Shown one piece after another: positions 16,994 to 25,628 of a DNA stretch of 64,000 nt (within the stretch, counting starts at the first letter, position 1; each line of letters begins with the position of its first letter). The notes below the pieces were generated by a model, which saw only the letters and a program-made list of their open reading frames with translations, was not told where the DNA came from and did no database searches. The position numbers and the translations under genes were made by a program. Source of the DNA: Kribbella kalugense (lineage in GTDB: Bacteria > Actinomycetota > Actinomycetes > Propionibacteriales > Kribbellaceae); assembly GCF_004365875.1 (NCBI RefSeq), contig NZ_SODF01000001.1, positions 806,001 through 870,000 of the forward strand. The letters run 5' to 3'.

Positions 16994-18457
16994 GTGACCA
17001 ACCTCGACTATCTCCCGTGGCGGCGGCCCGCGGCCTACGACGATCGTCCCGCCGTCCGCGACGACAAGCACGACCTCACCTACGCCGGGTTCAGTACCTG
17101 GACCGACGCCGTCGCCGAGCAACTCGCCGGGTACGGCGTAGGCCCGGGCTCGGTGGTCGCGGTGATGCTGCCGAACCGCGTCGAGCTCCTCGTCGTCCTC
17201 GTCGCGGCCTGGCGCCTGGGGGCCGCGGCGACGCCGATCAACCCGATGTTCACCGCGAACGAGGCCGACTACCAGATCAACGACGCCGACGCGGCCGTGG
17301 TGGTCAACAACGGCCCGGAGTCCCCGAACGGCGGCCGTCCGAGCATCGCGGTCGACGACCTCCGCCGTACCCGATGGGGCGACCGGGGCCTGCCCGAGCC
17401 GGCCACCGAGCCCGGCGAGCTCGCGTTGCTGATCTACACCAGCGGCTCGACCGGCCGGCCCAAGGGCGTGATGCTCAGCCACCGCAACATCGGCGCGATG
17501 GCGGCGATGATGTCCGAGCACCTGAAGATCACCGCGGAGGACCACTGCCTGCTGATCCTGCCGCTGTTCCATGTGAACGCGATCTGCATCAGCTTCCTGA
17601 CGCCGATCTCGGTCGGCGGGCAGTTGACCGTGCTGCAGCGGTTCCAGCCGGTGGAGTTTCTTGCGGCGATCGAGAAGTTCAGGCCGACGTACTTCTCCGC
17701 CGTACCGACCATCTACTCGCACTTGGTCTCGCAACCCGATGACGTCGTCGCCGACACATCCTCGATCCGGTTCGCGATCTGCGGCGCGGCGCCGGCTTCG
17801 AAGGAGCTGCTGGCCGCGACCGAGAAGCGGTACGGCATCGGGCTGGTCGAGGGCTACGGTCTGACCGAGGTGACCTGCGCGTCGACGGCCAACCCGGTCG
17901 ACGGTGAGCGCAAGCTCGGCACCGTCGGTGTGGCGCTGCCCGGACAGCGGGTGGGGATCATGGCGCCGGACGGCGCGCTGGTGCCGACGGGGGAGCGCGG
18001 CGAGGTCGTGATCCAGGGCGCGAACGTGATGCAGGGCTACCTGAACCGGCCCGACGCCACCGCCGACGCGCTCGGCGACGGCTGGCTGCACACCGGCGAC
18101 GTCGGCATCCTCGACGCCGACGGTTATCTGCGGATCGTCGACCGGATCAAGGACATGATCATCCGCGGCGGCGAGAACATCTATCCCAAGGAGATCGAGA
18201 CCGTCCTGCACGGTCATCCCGCCGTCCTCGAGGCGGCCGTCGTCGGCGCTCCGCATCCCGTGTACGGCGAGGTTCCGGTCGCCGTGGTCGCGGCGTACCC
18301 CGATCAGGTCATCGACGTCGACGAGCTGATCGCGCTCTGCCGCGCGAACCTCACCAAGATCAAGGTCCCGGTCGCGATCCACGTGGTCGCCGCGATCCCG
18401 AAGAACCCGGTCGGCAAGCCCGACAAGCCCGCCATCCGCACATCCATCCAGAGCTGA
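16994..18457 (+). CDS. Long-chain-type acyl-CoA synthetase (AMP-dependent ligase)
   Basis: 487 residues from the GTG at 16994, with GGAGG 6-7 bases upstream. All ANL motifs are present: the P-loop LIYTSGSTGRPKGVMLSH, YGLTEVTC, GWLHTGDVG, the hinge DRIKDMIIRGGENIYP and the catalytic lysine region PKNPVGKPDKPAIR. It should adenylate a carboxylic acid and form its CoA thioester. It heads a three-gene operon with a DUF3556 membrane protein (11-base gap) and a CrtI-like oxidoreductase. The C-terminal motif differs from the usual TGK and reads VGKPDK. The acid substrate is not evident. Confidence 0.93.
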   Translation: MTNLDYLPWRRPAAYDDRPAVRDDKHDLTYAGFSTWTDAVAEQLAGYGVGPGSVVAVMLPNRVELLVVLVAAWRLGAAATPINPMFTANEADYQINDADAAVVVNNGPESPNGGRPSIAVDDLRRTRWGDRGLPEPATEPGELALLIYTSGSTGRPKGVMLSHRNIGAMAAMMSEHLKITAEDHCLLILPLFHVNAICISFLTPISVGGQLTVLQRFQPVEFLAAIEKFRPTYFSAVPTIYSHLVSQPDDVVADTSSIRFAICGAAPASKELLAATEKRYGIGLVEGYGLTEVTCASTANPVDGERKLGTVGVALPGQRVGIMAPDGALVPTGERGEVVIQGANVMQGYLNRPDATADALGDGWLHTGDVGILDADGYLRIVDRIKDMIIRGGENIYPKEIETVLHGHPAVLEAAVVGAPHPVYGEVPVAVVAAYPDQVIDVDELIALCRANLTKIKVPVAIHVVAAIPKNPVGKPDKPAIRTSIQS

Positions 18458-18468
18458 GGAGCGTCACG

Positions 18469-20277
18469 ATGGGATTCAGCAAACCTTCGGTCCCCCCACT
18501 GGCACCGGAGCAGGTCTACGAACTGCCGTACCTGGAGCGGATCAAGATCCTGTCCCGCTACTGGGCCGAAGAAGGCTTCGGGTCACCGAAGATCTTCCAT
18601 GTCATCTACATCGCCAAGCTGCTGTTCCTCTACATGCTGGGCGGTTACCTGATCGGCACGCTGACGTCGGGCTTCAACCCGTTCCACCCGGGCGGGTTCT
18701 GGAACGAGCCGGTGCTCTACCAGAAGTTCATCCTGTGGACCGTGCTGCTCGAGGTGCTGGGCATCGCCGGTTCCTGGGGGCCGTTGGCCGGGCACTTCAA
18801 GCCGTTCACCGGTGGCTGGCGGACCTACGGCCGGGTCGACACGATCCGCGAACCACCGTGGCGGATGCCGCTGACCGGCGGAGACCGTCGTACCCGTGCC
18901 GACGTCGCCCTCTACCTCGCGATCATCGTCACGCTCGTGCTTTCGTTGGTGCTGCCATCGGTCGACGACAGCGGACTGACCGCGCACGGTTTCACCGGAG
19001 GTCGCGTGTCGCCGGCGCTGATGATCGTGCTCGGCGTTCTGCTGATCGCGCTCGGGCTGCGGGACAAGGTGTTCTTCCTGCAGGCCCGCGGCGAGCAGTA
19101 CCTGCCCGCGATCGTGTTCTTCTCGCTGTACGGCGCTGTCGACATGATCGTCGCGCTCAAGCTGCTGATCGTCGTGGTCTGGGTCGGGGCCGGCTTCTCG
19201 AAGTTCGGCAAGCACTTCGGCATGGTCGTACCGCCGATGGTCTCGAACACGCCCTGGGTGCCGTTGAAGGCGATGAAGCGGATCAACTACCGCAAGTTCC
19301 CCGAGGATCTGCGGCCGTCCCACGCCGGCAACCTGCTCGCCCACGTCGGCGGCACCTTCGTCGAGATCGTCGTACCGCTGACGTTGCTGTTCTCCACCAA
19401 CAAGACCGTGACGATCATCGCGGCGGTGGTGATGATCTGCTTCCACGCCTTCATCACGTCGACGTTCCCGCTCGCCGTACCGCTGGAGTGGAATGTCCTG
19501 TTCGCCTTCGCGGCCGGGTTCCTGTTCCTCGGCAACCCGAACTGGGACGGGTTCGGTCTGGGCGACATGACCCCGTGGCTGCTCGTCGTGACGGCCGCCG
19601 CGCTGCTGTTCTTCCCGGTGCTCGGCAATCTCAGGCCGGACCTGGTGTCCTTCCTGCCGTCGATGCGCCAGTACGCCGGCAACTGGGCGTCCGCGACCTG
19701 GGCCTTCGCCCCCGGCGCGGAGCAGCGGCTGAACGAGCGGCTGGTGAAGCCGGCGCCGATGATCATCGACCAGGTCACCGAGCTTCTCGGCAGCCGGGAG
19801 GTCGCCGAACTGGCGATGTACCAGGTGATGGGCTGGCGGTCCCTGCACAGCCAGGGCCGGGCGCTGAACTCGATCCTGCTCGATCAGCTCGGCGAGGACC
19901 TGAATCACTACGCGATCCGCGAAGCTGAGTTCATGACGAACTGCATCGTCGGGTTCAACTTCGGCGACGGACACCTGCACGACCACAAGTTCATCGCGTC
20001 GATCCAGAAGCGCTGCCAGTTCGCGCCGGGCGAGTTCATCGTGGCCTGGATCGAGTCCCAGCCGGTGAACAAGAACTACCAGCGGTACCTGGTGATCGAC
20101 GCGGCCCTCGGGATCGTCGAACGCGGGACGTACCTGGTCGACGACGCCGTCGCCGAGCAGCCGTGGCTGCCGAACGGCTCGATCCCGCTGACGGTCGAGT
20201 GGCGGCTCGAGGGGTACGAGCGGACCAGCTACCCGCGAGTCCAGCCGACCAGCCCGGATACAGCAGGTGCGTCATGA
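18469..20277 (+). CDS. DUF3556 transmembrane protein
   Basis: 602 residues with GAGGAG before the ATG. The first two thirds carry about eight to ten hydrophobic helices (for example IAKLLFLYMLGGYLIGTLTSGF, VALYLAIIVTLVLSLVLPS, LTLLFSTNKTVTIIAAVVMI). The last ~200 residues are soluble, with GFNFGDGHLHDHKF. I assign DUF3556, an actinobacterial membrane family of unknown function. It sits between an acyl-CoA synthetase and a CrtI-like flavoprotein, and its stop overlaps the latter's start. This suggests a membrane step in lipid or isoprenoid-like metabolism (inference). Confidence 0.82.
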   Translation: MGFSKPSVPPLAPEQVYELPYLERIKILSRYWAEEGFGSPKIFHVIYIAKLLFLYMLGGYLIGTLTSGFNPFHPGGFWNEPVLYQKFILWTVLLEVLGIAGSWGPLAGHFKPFTGGWRTYGRVDTIREPPWRMPLTGGDRRTRADVALYLAIIVTLVLSLVLPSVDDSGLTAHGFTGGRVSPALMIVLGVLLIALGLRDKVFFLQARGEQYLPAIVFFSLYGAVDMIVALKLLIVVVWVGAGFSKFGKHFGMVVPPMVSNTPWVPLKAMKRINYRKFPEDLRPSHAGNLLAHVGGTFVEIVVPLTLLFSTNKTVTIIAAVVMICFHAFITSTFPLAVPLEWNVLFAFAAGFLFLGNPNWDGFGLGDMTPWLLVVTAAALLFFPVLGNLRPDLVSFLPSMRQYAGNWASATWAFAPGAEQRLNERLVKPAPMIIDQVTELLGSREVAELAMYQVMGWRSLHSQGRALNSILLDQLGEDLNHYAIREAEFMTNCIVGFNFGDGHLHDHKFIASIQKRCQFAPGEFIVAWIESQPVNKNYQRYLVIDAALGIVERGTYLVDDAVAEQPWLPNGSIPLTVEWRLEGYERTSYPRVQPTSPDTAGAS

Positions 20278-21686
20278 CCAAGGCGGTCGTCATCGGCAGC
20301 GGACCGAACGGCTTGGCCGCCGCGGTCACCTTGGCCAAGGCCGGGGTGGACGTCGAGGTCCTGGAGGCCGCCGCCCAGCCGGGCGGCGGCACCCGGAGCG
20401 CCGAGCTCACGGTGCCCGGACTGATCCACGACGAGTGCTCCGCGTTCCACCCGCTGGCTCTGGACACGCCGTTCTCCCGGTCGATCGACCTGGGTCGGTA
20501 CGGTCTGACCTGGCGGTGGCCGGAGGTGCAGTACGCGCATCCGCTGGACGGCGGGCGGGGTGCCGCCGTACTGCGGTCGGTGGCGGACACGGCCGAGTCG
20601 CTCGGGCGGGACGGGCGGCGCTGGCAGCAGGTGTTCGGGCCGCTGACGGAGCGGTTCGACCGGATCACGGCCGACTTCCTGCAACCCGTCGTACGGATGC
20701 CGTCGCATCCGTTCGCGATGGCTCGCTTCGGTGCGTTCTCCGCGATGCCTGCGTCGGTGCTGGCCAAGCGGTGGTCGTCGGACGAGGCTCAGGCGCTGTT
20801 CGGTGGAGTCGCGGCGCACGCGCTCCGACCGATGTCTTCGCCGTTCTCGTCTGCGATCGGAGTGGCTTTGGGTACGGCGGCGCACGCGTACGGGTGGCCC
20901 GTCGCCGAGGGCGGTTCTGGGGCCATCAGTCGGGCGATGATCGCGGCGCTGGAGGAGTACGGCGGCAAGGTCGAGACGAACGTCCGCGTCACGTCGCTGG
21001 CCGAGCTCAGTGAGGCGGATCTCGTGCTGATGGATGTGACGCCGAGTGCGGCGGTCCGGATCGTGGGGGATCGGATGCCGTCCCGGGTGCGGCGGGCGTT
21101 GCTGCGGTACAAGCACGGGCCGGGTCTGTTCAAGGTCGACTTCGCGTTGTCCGGCGAGGTTCCGTGGACGTACGAGCCGACGCGGCGGGCCGGCACGATC
21201 CACGTGATCGGAGACTTCGCCGAGCTGGCCCGGGCCGAGCTGGACGTGGTGCAGGGACGGATGCCCGAACGGCCGTTCTTGCTGGTCGGGCAGCAGCATC
21301 TCGCCGACCCGTCGCGTGCCCACGGCAACCTTCGTCCGTTGTACGCCTACGCCCACGTGCCGGCCGGGTTCCGCGGCGACGCGACCGAGCAGATCGAGGC
21401 GCAGATCGAACGGTTCGCACCGGGCTTCCGCGACCTGATCGTGGCTCGTCATGTGCAGTCGCCCGCGCAACTCGAGGAGCACAACGCCAACTACATCGGC
21501 GGCGACGTGACGACAGGTGCGAACACTGCGCGCCAACTGGTCTTCCGGCCGCGGGCAACGCTCAACCCGTACGCACTCGGCGTACCTGGCGTGTACCTGT
21601 GCTCGGCGGCGACACCACCCGGCGCCGGCGCGCACGGCATGTGCGGCTACAACGCGGCGCAGGCTGCGCTCGCAAACCTCAGGTGA
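20274..21686 (+). CDS. Phytoene-desaturase-like FAD-dependent oxidoreductase
   Basis: 470 residues; the ATG overlaps the previous stop (ATGA). The N-terminal dinucleotide motif is VVIGSGPNGLAAAVTLAKAG, followed by VEVLEAAAQPGGGTRS. The C-terminal FAD motif reads GVYLCSAATPPGAGAHGMCGYNAA. These are the marks of the CrtI/amine-oxidase-like NAD(P)/FAD oxidoreductases. There are no carotenoid synthesis genes nearby, so a carotenoid substrate is doubtful. Being third in the operon, it more likely acts on a product of the acyl-CoA ligase. The 3' end overlaps the LacI gene by 8 bases. Confidence 0.9.
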   Translation: MTKAVVIGSGPNGLAAAVTLAKAGVDVEVLEAAAQPGGGTRSAELTVPGLIHDECSAFHPLALDTPFSRSIDLGRYGLTWRWPEVQYAHPLDGGRGAAVLRSVADTAESLGRDGRRWQQVFGPLTERFDRITADFLQPVVRMPSHPFAMARFGAFSAMPASVLAKRWSSDEAQALFGGVAAHALRPMSSPFSSAIGVALGTAAHAYGWPVAEGGSGAISRAMIAALEEYGGKVETNVRVTSLAELSEADLVLMDVTPSAAVRIVGDRMPSRVRRALLRYKHGPGLFKVDFALSGEVPWTYEPTRRAGTIHVIGDFAELARAELDVVQGRMPERPFLLVGQQHLADPSRAHGNLRPLYAYAHVPAGFRGDATEQIEAQIERFAPGFRDLIVARHVQSPAQLEEHNANYIGGDVTTGANTARQLVFRPRATLNPYALGVPGVYLCSAATPPGAGAHGMCGYNAAQAALANLR

Positions 21687-22692
21687 GAGGTGCAGTTGAT
21701 GCGCGTACGACGAGTTCGGGCGTGATGCTGATCTCGCGGTGCGGGGCCTCGGGGTGGTCGGCTCGTTCGAAGAGGAGCTGGGCTGCCAGGGCTCCGATTT
21801 CGCGGGCCGGCTGGCGGACGGTGGTGAGTGGGATGACGGCGAGTTGGGCGTCGGTGATGTCGTCGTAGCCGACGATGGCGATGTCCTTCGGGACCGACCA
21901 GCCGTGGCGGATGAGTTTGTTGACGATGGCGATCGCAATCATGTCGTTGCCGCAGAGCACCGCGGTCGGCTGCGGTTGCATCGTCATGATCAGGTCGGCC
22001 AGAGCACTCCGCTCGCTCACGGTCCGGCCGTCCGCGTCGACGCGGTGCAGCAGCTCACGGTCCTCGCCGAACTCGTCGATCGCGGCCAGTGCACCCGCGA
22101 AGCGGGCCTGCATGACGAGCTCGCCGCCTGGCCCGCCGGCGAACAGCACGTGCCGGTGGCCGAGCTCGAGGACGTGTTTCATCGCGAGCTTCCCACCGAG
22201 GTGCTGATCGAACGTCACCTTCGAGATGTCGATCGCCATGTCCTCGCCGCCCAGCACGACGAGCGGCGTACCCACCGCTTCGAGATCGCCGAGGTCGGGC
22301 GGCATCGAGGTGGTGGAGCAGATGATCAGGCCACCGACCCGCATCTCGGCGAGCTGACGGATGTAGACCGCCTGCCGGGCTGAGTCGCCCGCGGTGTCGC
22401 AGTACACCAGGACGTCGCCACGGCTTCTGGCCGCGTCCTCGACGCTGCGGGCGATCTCGGTGAAGAACGGGTTCCCGGCGTCCGGGACGAGTAGCCCGAC
22501 CGTGTGGGTCCGATTCCCGCGCAACGTCCGGACCGCACGGTTCGGAACGTAGTGGGTGTCGTCGATGGCCTGTTCGATCCGGGCGCGGGTGTCGGGGGCG
22601 ACCGTCTTGGTGCCGTTCAGGTAATTCGAAATGGTTCCGAGCGAGACGCCAGCACGGACTGCCACCTCTTTGATGGTGACGTTCTTCGCCAT
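21679..22692 (-). CDS. LacI-family transcriptional repressor
   Basis: 337 residues. The N-terminal HTH and hinge (VTIKEVAVRAGVSLGTISNY, then LNGTKTVAPDTRARIEQAI) precede a periplasmic-binding-protein-like sensor domain (TVGLLVPDAGNPFFTEIARS; VLCGNDMIAIAIVNKLI; IAIVGYDDI). It is the last gene of the minus-strand sugar-transport operon, 32 bases after the GH99-like gene. A TGAAA-TG-TTTCA palindrome at the operon promoter is its probable operator, giving repression of transport, hydrolase and its own gene until an inducing sugar appears. The operator assignment is inference from position and family preference. Confidence 0.93.
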   Translation of the reverse strand: MAKNVTIKEVAVRAGVSLGTISNYLNGTKTVAPDTRARIEQAIDDTHYVPNRAVRTLRGNRTHTVGLLVPDAGNPFFTEIARSVEDAARSRGDVLVYCDTAGDSARQAVYIRQLAEMRVGGLIICSTTSMPPDLGDLEAVGTPLVVLGGEDMAIDISKVTFDQHLGGKLAMKHVLELGHRHVLFAGGPGGELVMQARFAGALAAIDEFGEDRELLHRVDADGRTVSERSALADLIMTMQPQPTAVLCGNDMIAIAIVNKLIRHGWSVPKDIAIVGYDDITDAQLAVIPLTTVRQPAREIGALAAQLLFERADHPEAPHREISITPELVVRASTAPLT

Positions 22693-22724
22693 TGCCGACC
22701 TCGATCCATTGCGCCGCGCCTATC

Positions 22725-23879
22725 CTACTCGACGCGGTCATCCCGCCGGCCGAACACCTCCAGGATCATCTCGAGGAAACCATTCCCGTGGTGATTGTCG
22801 GGCAGTAATACGGATCCTTCGGTCCACTCGTTCCACGCATTGATCGTGACGATCGGATGCGGCTGCCCGTGCCGTTCCAAAAACGACCGTGCAGCGACCA
22901 GTCCGTCCCGGAATTCGAGTGGGGTCGGGTCCCAAGTGGATGTCCATGGATAGCGGCCGCGGACGAAGGCACGGGATTGATCGGTGCGCGGTGACGGATC
23001 CCAGCCGACCGTGACGTTCGGATAGAACGGTACGTCGAGCTCCGCGGCGTACCCCTCGTACTCCGCGAACGCGGCCTCGCGAAGTGGCGCGATCTCCGCG
23101 GCCGGGAACTCGAAGTCGTTCATATCCGCGTGATGGACCCAGACGTACGACGTCGCAGACCTGAAGCCCAGTTGCTGAACGAGCTCCGCCGGGTCGCTCG
23201 AGGTGATGGCGGCCGGCAGTACGCCGATACCCCAGATCACCGCGTCAAGATGGAGGCCAGGGAAGCCGGCTCGCCGTACCTCCTCGTCGAACCACCCCAA
23301 CGCGTCAGCGGTCTCGTCGACCCCGCCGAGGCCGCGGATCAGGTTGCCGAGTTCGTAGATCGAGAACCACGGCCGGCCCTCGATCGTGAGGTAGTTCGGC
23401 CGCGAGAAGTACGCGTCGATGATGTGGCGGGCCATCTTCTCGAAGGCCTGACGATCGATCGCGCCGCTCTTGAGCTGGCGGGGATTCTGATCGGCCGGAT
23501 CGCGATGCGGGAAGATGTCGACCAGCTCGTGGTTCGCCCACATCAGGGCAAGCTCGACGTCGTCGCTGTTCTCGGCGGACAGGAGTCCTTCGTCCAACGC
23601 CGCCTGCAGATACGACCCGTCGTCGTACCAGTAGTAGTCGACCAGGAAGCCGTCGACGCCGTACTGCTTGGCGAGCCTGATCTGCTGCTCGGCCGCGGCC
23701 GGGGTGGCCTCGTCGAAGGGGCCGTGCAGTGGCACGCGGGGCTGTCGATGCCCTTCGAATCTGGGCTTTGCGGACGTCAGCAGCGCCCACTCGTCCCAGC
23801 CGGGACCGAACCAGCGTGCGTTGCGCGGGTCCTGGTGCCAGTCCGGGAAGTAGTAGGCGAGTACCTTCGGGCGCTCCAT
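22725..23879 (-). CDS. Glycoside hydrolase family 99-like (WbsX-type) protein
   Basis: 384 residues from the ATG at 23879, with AGGAG 9 bases upstream. Characteristic segments are KVLAYYFPDWHQDPRNARWFG, the domain signature YGVDGFLVDYYWYDDG, and near the end TINAWNEWTEGSVLLPD. This is the WbsX / GH99-like TIM-barrel family, associated with mannan- or rhamnan-type glycan processing. There is no signal peptide, so it probably acts in the cytoplasm on imported oligosaccharide. It is cotranscribed with the ABC importer and its LacI regulator. Confidence 0.87.
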   Translation of the reverse strand: MERPKVLAYYFPDWHQDPRNARWFGPGWDEWALLTSAKPRFEGHRQPRVPLHGPFDEATPAAAEQQIRLAKQYGVDGFLVDYYWYDDGSYLQAALDEGLLSAENSDDVELALMWANHELVDIFPHRDPADQNPRQLKSGAIDRQAFEKMARHIIDAYFSRPNYLTIEGRPWFSIYELGNLIRGLGGVDETADALGWFDEEVRRAGFPGLHLDAVIWGIGVLPAAITSSDPAELVQQLGFRSATSYVWVHHADMNDFEFPAAEIAPLREAAFAEYEGYAAELDVPFYPNVTVGWDPSPRTDQSRAFVRGRYPWTSTWDPTPLEFRDGLVAARSFLERHGQPHPIVTINAWNEWTEGSVLLPDNHHGNGFLEMILEVFGRRDDRVE

Positions 23880-23902
23880 CAAACGTGCTCCTGGGTCGGG
23901 GG

Positions 23903-24691
23903 TCACTTGACTGCTCCGGCCGACAGGCCGGTTCGGAAGGTCTTCTGCAGGGCGATGAAGACGGCGACGATCGGCAGGCTGATCAGGATGTTCGCCGCGA
24001 AGATCTTGGGGGTGTCGACGAGGCGCTCGCTCTGGAAGTACGTCGGTACCTGGGTCAGCATCTGGCGGTCGGTCGACTGGATGAAGAGCAGCGGAAGCAG
24101 GTACTCGTTCCACGCGGCCAGGAAGGTGAACAGCGCGATCACCGAGAGGATCGGCCGGCACATGGGTACGAGGATCTGCCAGAAGAACTGCCACGGTCCG
24201 GCGCCGTCCAGCCGTCCCGCCTCGTACAGCTCGACCGGGAGCCCGCGGATGTAGTTGGTCCCGACGAGTACGCCGAACGGAAGTGAGATGACCGTCAGCG
24301 GGATGATGACGGACCAGTACGTGTCGAGCAGCCCGACGGCCTGGATCGCGAAGTACAACGGGACGACCAGGGCGATGGCGGGCAGGGCGAGTCCGGTCAG
24401 GATGATGACGGCTCCGACTGTCGATCCTCTCGGTTTGAGGATCCCGAAGCAGTACGCCGCGCTGAGGGCGAGGAAGAGTACGAGTACGACGGTGGTCACC
24501 GACACGATCGCGCTGTTCAGGAAGAACTGCAGGAACGGGGTGGTCGACAGGACGAGCGAATAGTTCCGGACACCCTCGCCTGACAGGGATTCCCGCACGA
24601 TGAGGGCCAGCGGGATTGCGAGGACGACGAGCGCCACGACGACGAGGAACTGGCTGACGATGCGGCCGGGCCACTGCTGGAAATGGAACAT
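23903..24691 (-). CDS. Carbohydrate ABC transporter permease, MalG type
   Basis: 262 residues from the ATG at 24691, four bases after the stop of the partner permease and preceded by AGGTAGGCGG. Six membrane helices. The coupling motif ELYEAGRLDGAGPWQFFWQI is the EAA loop that contacts the transport ATPase. It is one of the two membrane subunits of a CUT1-type importer. No ATPase gene is present in the operon, which is common in actinobacteria, where a shared MsiK-type ATPase serves many importers (established for Streptomyces; inferred here). Confidence 0.92.
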   Translation of the reverse strand: MFHFQQWPGRIVSQFLVVVALVVLAIPLALIVRESLSGEGVRNYSLVLSTTPFLQFFLNSAIVSVTTVVLVLFLALSAAYCFGILKPRGSTVGAVIILTGLALPAIALVVPLYFAIQAVGLLDTYWSVIIPLTVISLPFGVLVGTNYIRGLPVELYEAGRLDGAGPWQFFWQILVPMCRPILSVIALFTFLAAWNEYLLPLLFIQSTDRQMLTQVPTYFQSERLVDTPKIFAANILISLPIVAVFIALQKTFRTGLSAGAVK

Positions 24692-24695
24692 CCGC

Positions 24696-25619
24696 CTACC
24701 TGGCCTCTCGGGTCGACAGCCGCACCTGGATGGTCGAGAAGACGAACGCGATCGCAACCAGGATCACCGACAGCGCAGCGCCGTACCCCGCATGGAACTG
24801 CGCGATCACCTGCCGGTAGATGTAGCCGGTGAGCACTTGGGTCGTGGTGCCTGGCCCGCCGCCAGTGGTCAGGTAGACGAGATCGAACATCTTCAGCGAA
24901 CTGACGAAGCCGAGGATGATCAGCACGAGATGCGATCCGCGAAGTAGCGGCGCCAGGATCAGCCGGGTCACTTGCCACGCCGAGGCACCGTCGATCTGCG
25001 CCGACTCGAAGATCGCGGCATCGACCTGACCGATCGCGGCGTCGTAGATCAGGAAGCTGTAGCCGGTGTACTGCCAGACGTTGATCAGCATGATCGCGGC
25101 GAAGGCGGTCTTCGGATCGGCAAGCCAGGGCTGACTGAAGTCCGAGAAGCCCACGCCCTGAATCAGTTTGTTGATCGCGCCGTCCGGGGTGAGCAAGGAG
25201 CGGAAGCTGGTTGCGACGATCGCCGGCGCGAGGACGACCGGTACGAAGATCATCGTCCGGAGCAGGCCTGCCAGTCGCACCTTGGTACGGACGAGAATGG
25301 CTAGTCCGAGCCCAAGAACGAGTTGCACCGAAACGGTGACCAGGGCGAAGAGCAACGTGTTGCGGAGGGATCTCCAGAAGATCGGGTCCTGGCTGAGTGT
25401 CTGGTAGTTCTTCGCGCCGATGAAGTCGGTCGGAGCGCCGACGCCGGACCAGTCGAACAGCGACGACAAGAGGTTGAAGGCGATGCCCGCGTGGATGACG
25501 CCGACGACGAGAATCACGGCGGGCAAGGCCCAGAGGTAGTTTCGGAGGTGGGACCCGTTGCGGCGCGGGGCAGAGTCTGTCGCTGCCAGCGCGGTTCGGG
25601 ATTCCATGAGCGCAGTCAT
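24696..25619 (-). CDS. Carbohydrate ABC transporter permease, MalF type
   Basis: 307 residues from the ATG at 25619, preceded by AGGGGGAAAT. Six membrane helices; the segment ISFLIYDAAIG-like region is followed by the EAA loop IFESAQIDGASAWQVTRLIL. Other typical parts are LVLGLGLAILVRTKV and FVPVVLAPAIVATSFRSLL. It pairs with the MalG-type permease downstream and with the binding lipoprotein whose stop is 9 bases upstream of its start. Confidence 0.93.
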   Translation of the reverse strand: MTALMESRTALAATDSAPRRNGSHLRNYLWALPAVILVVGVIHAGIAFNLLSSLFDWSGVGAPTDFIGAKNYQTLSQDPIFWRSLRNTLLFALVTVSVQLVLGLGLAILVRTKVRLAGLLRTMIFVPVVLAPAIVATSFRSLLTPDGAINKLIQGVGFSDFSQPWLADPKTAFAAIMLINVWQYTGYSFLIYDAAIGQVDAAIFESAQIDGASAWQVTRLILAPLLRGSHLVLIILGFVSSLKMFDLVYLTTGGGPGTTTQVLTGYIYRQVIAQFHAGYGAALSVILVAIAFVFSTIQVRLSTREAR

Positions 25620-25628
25620 ATTTCCCCC

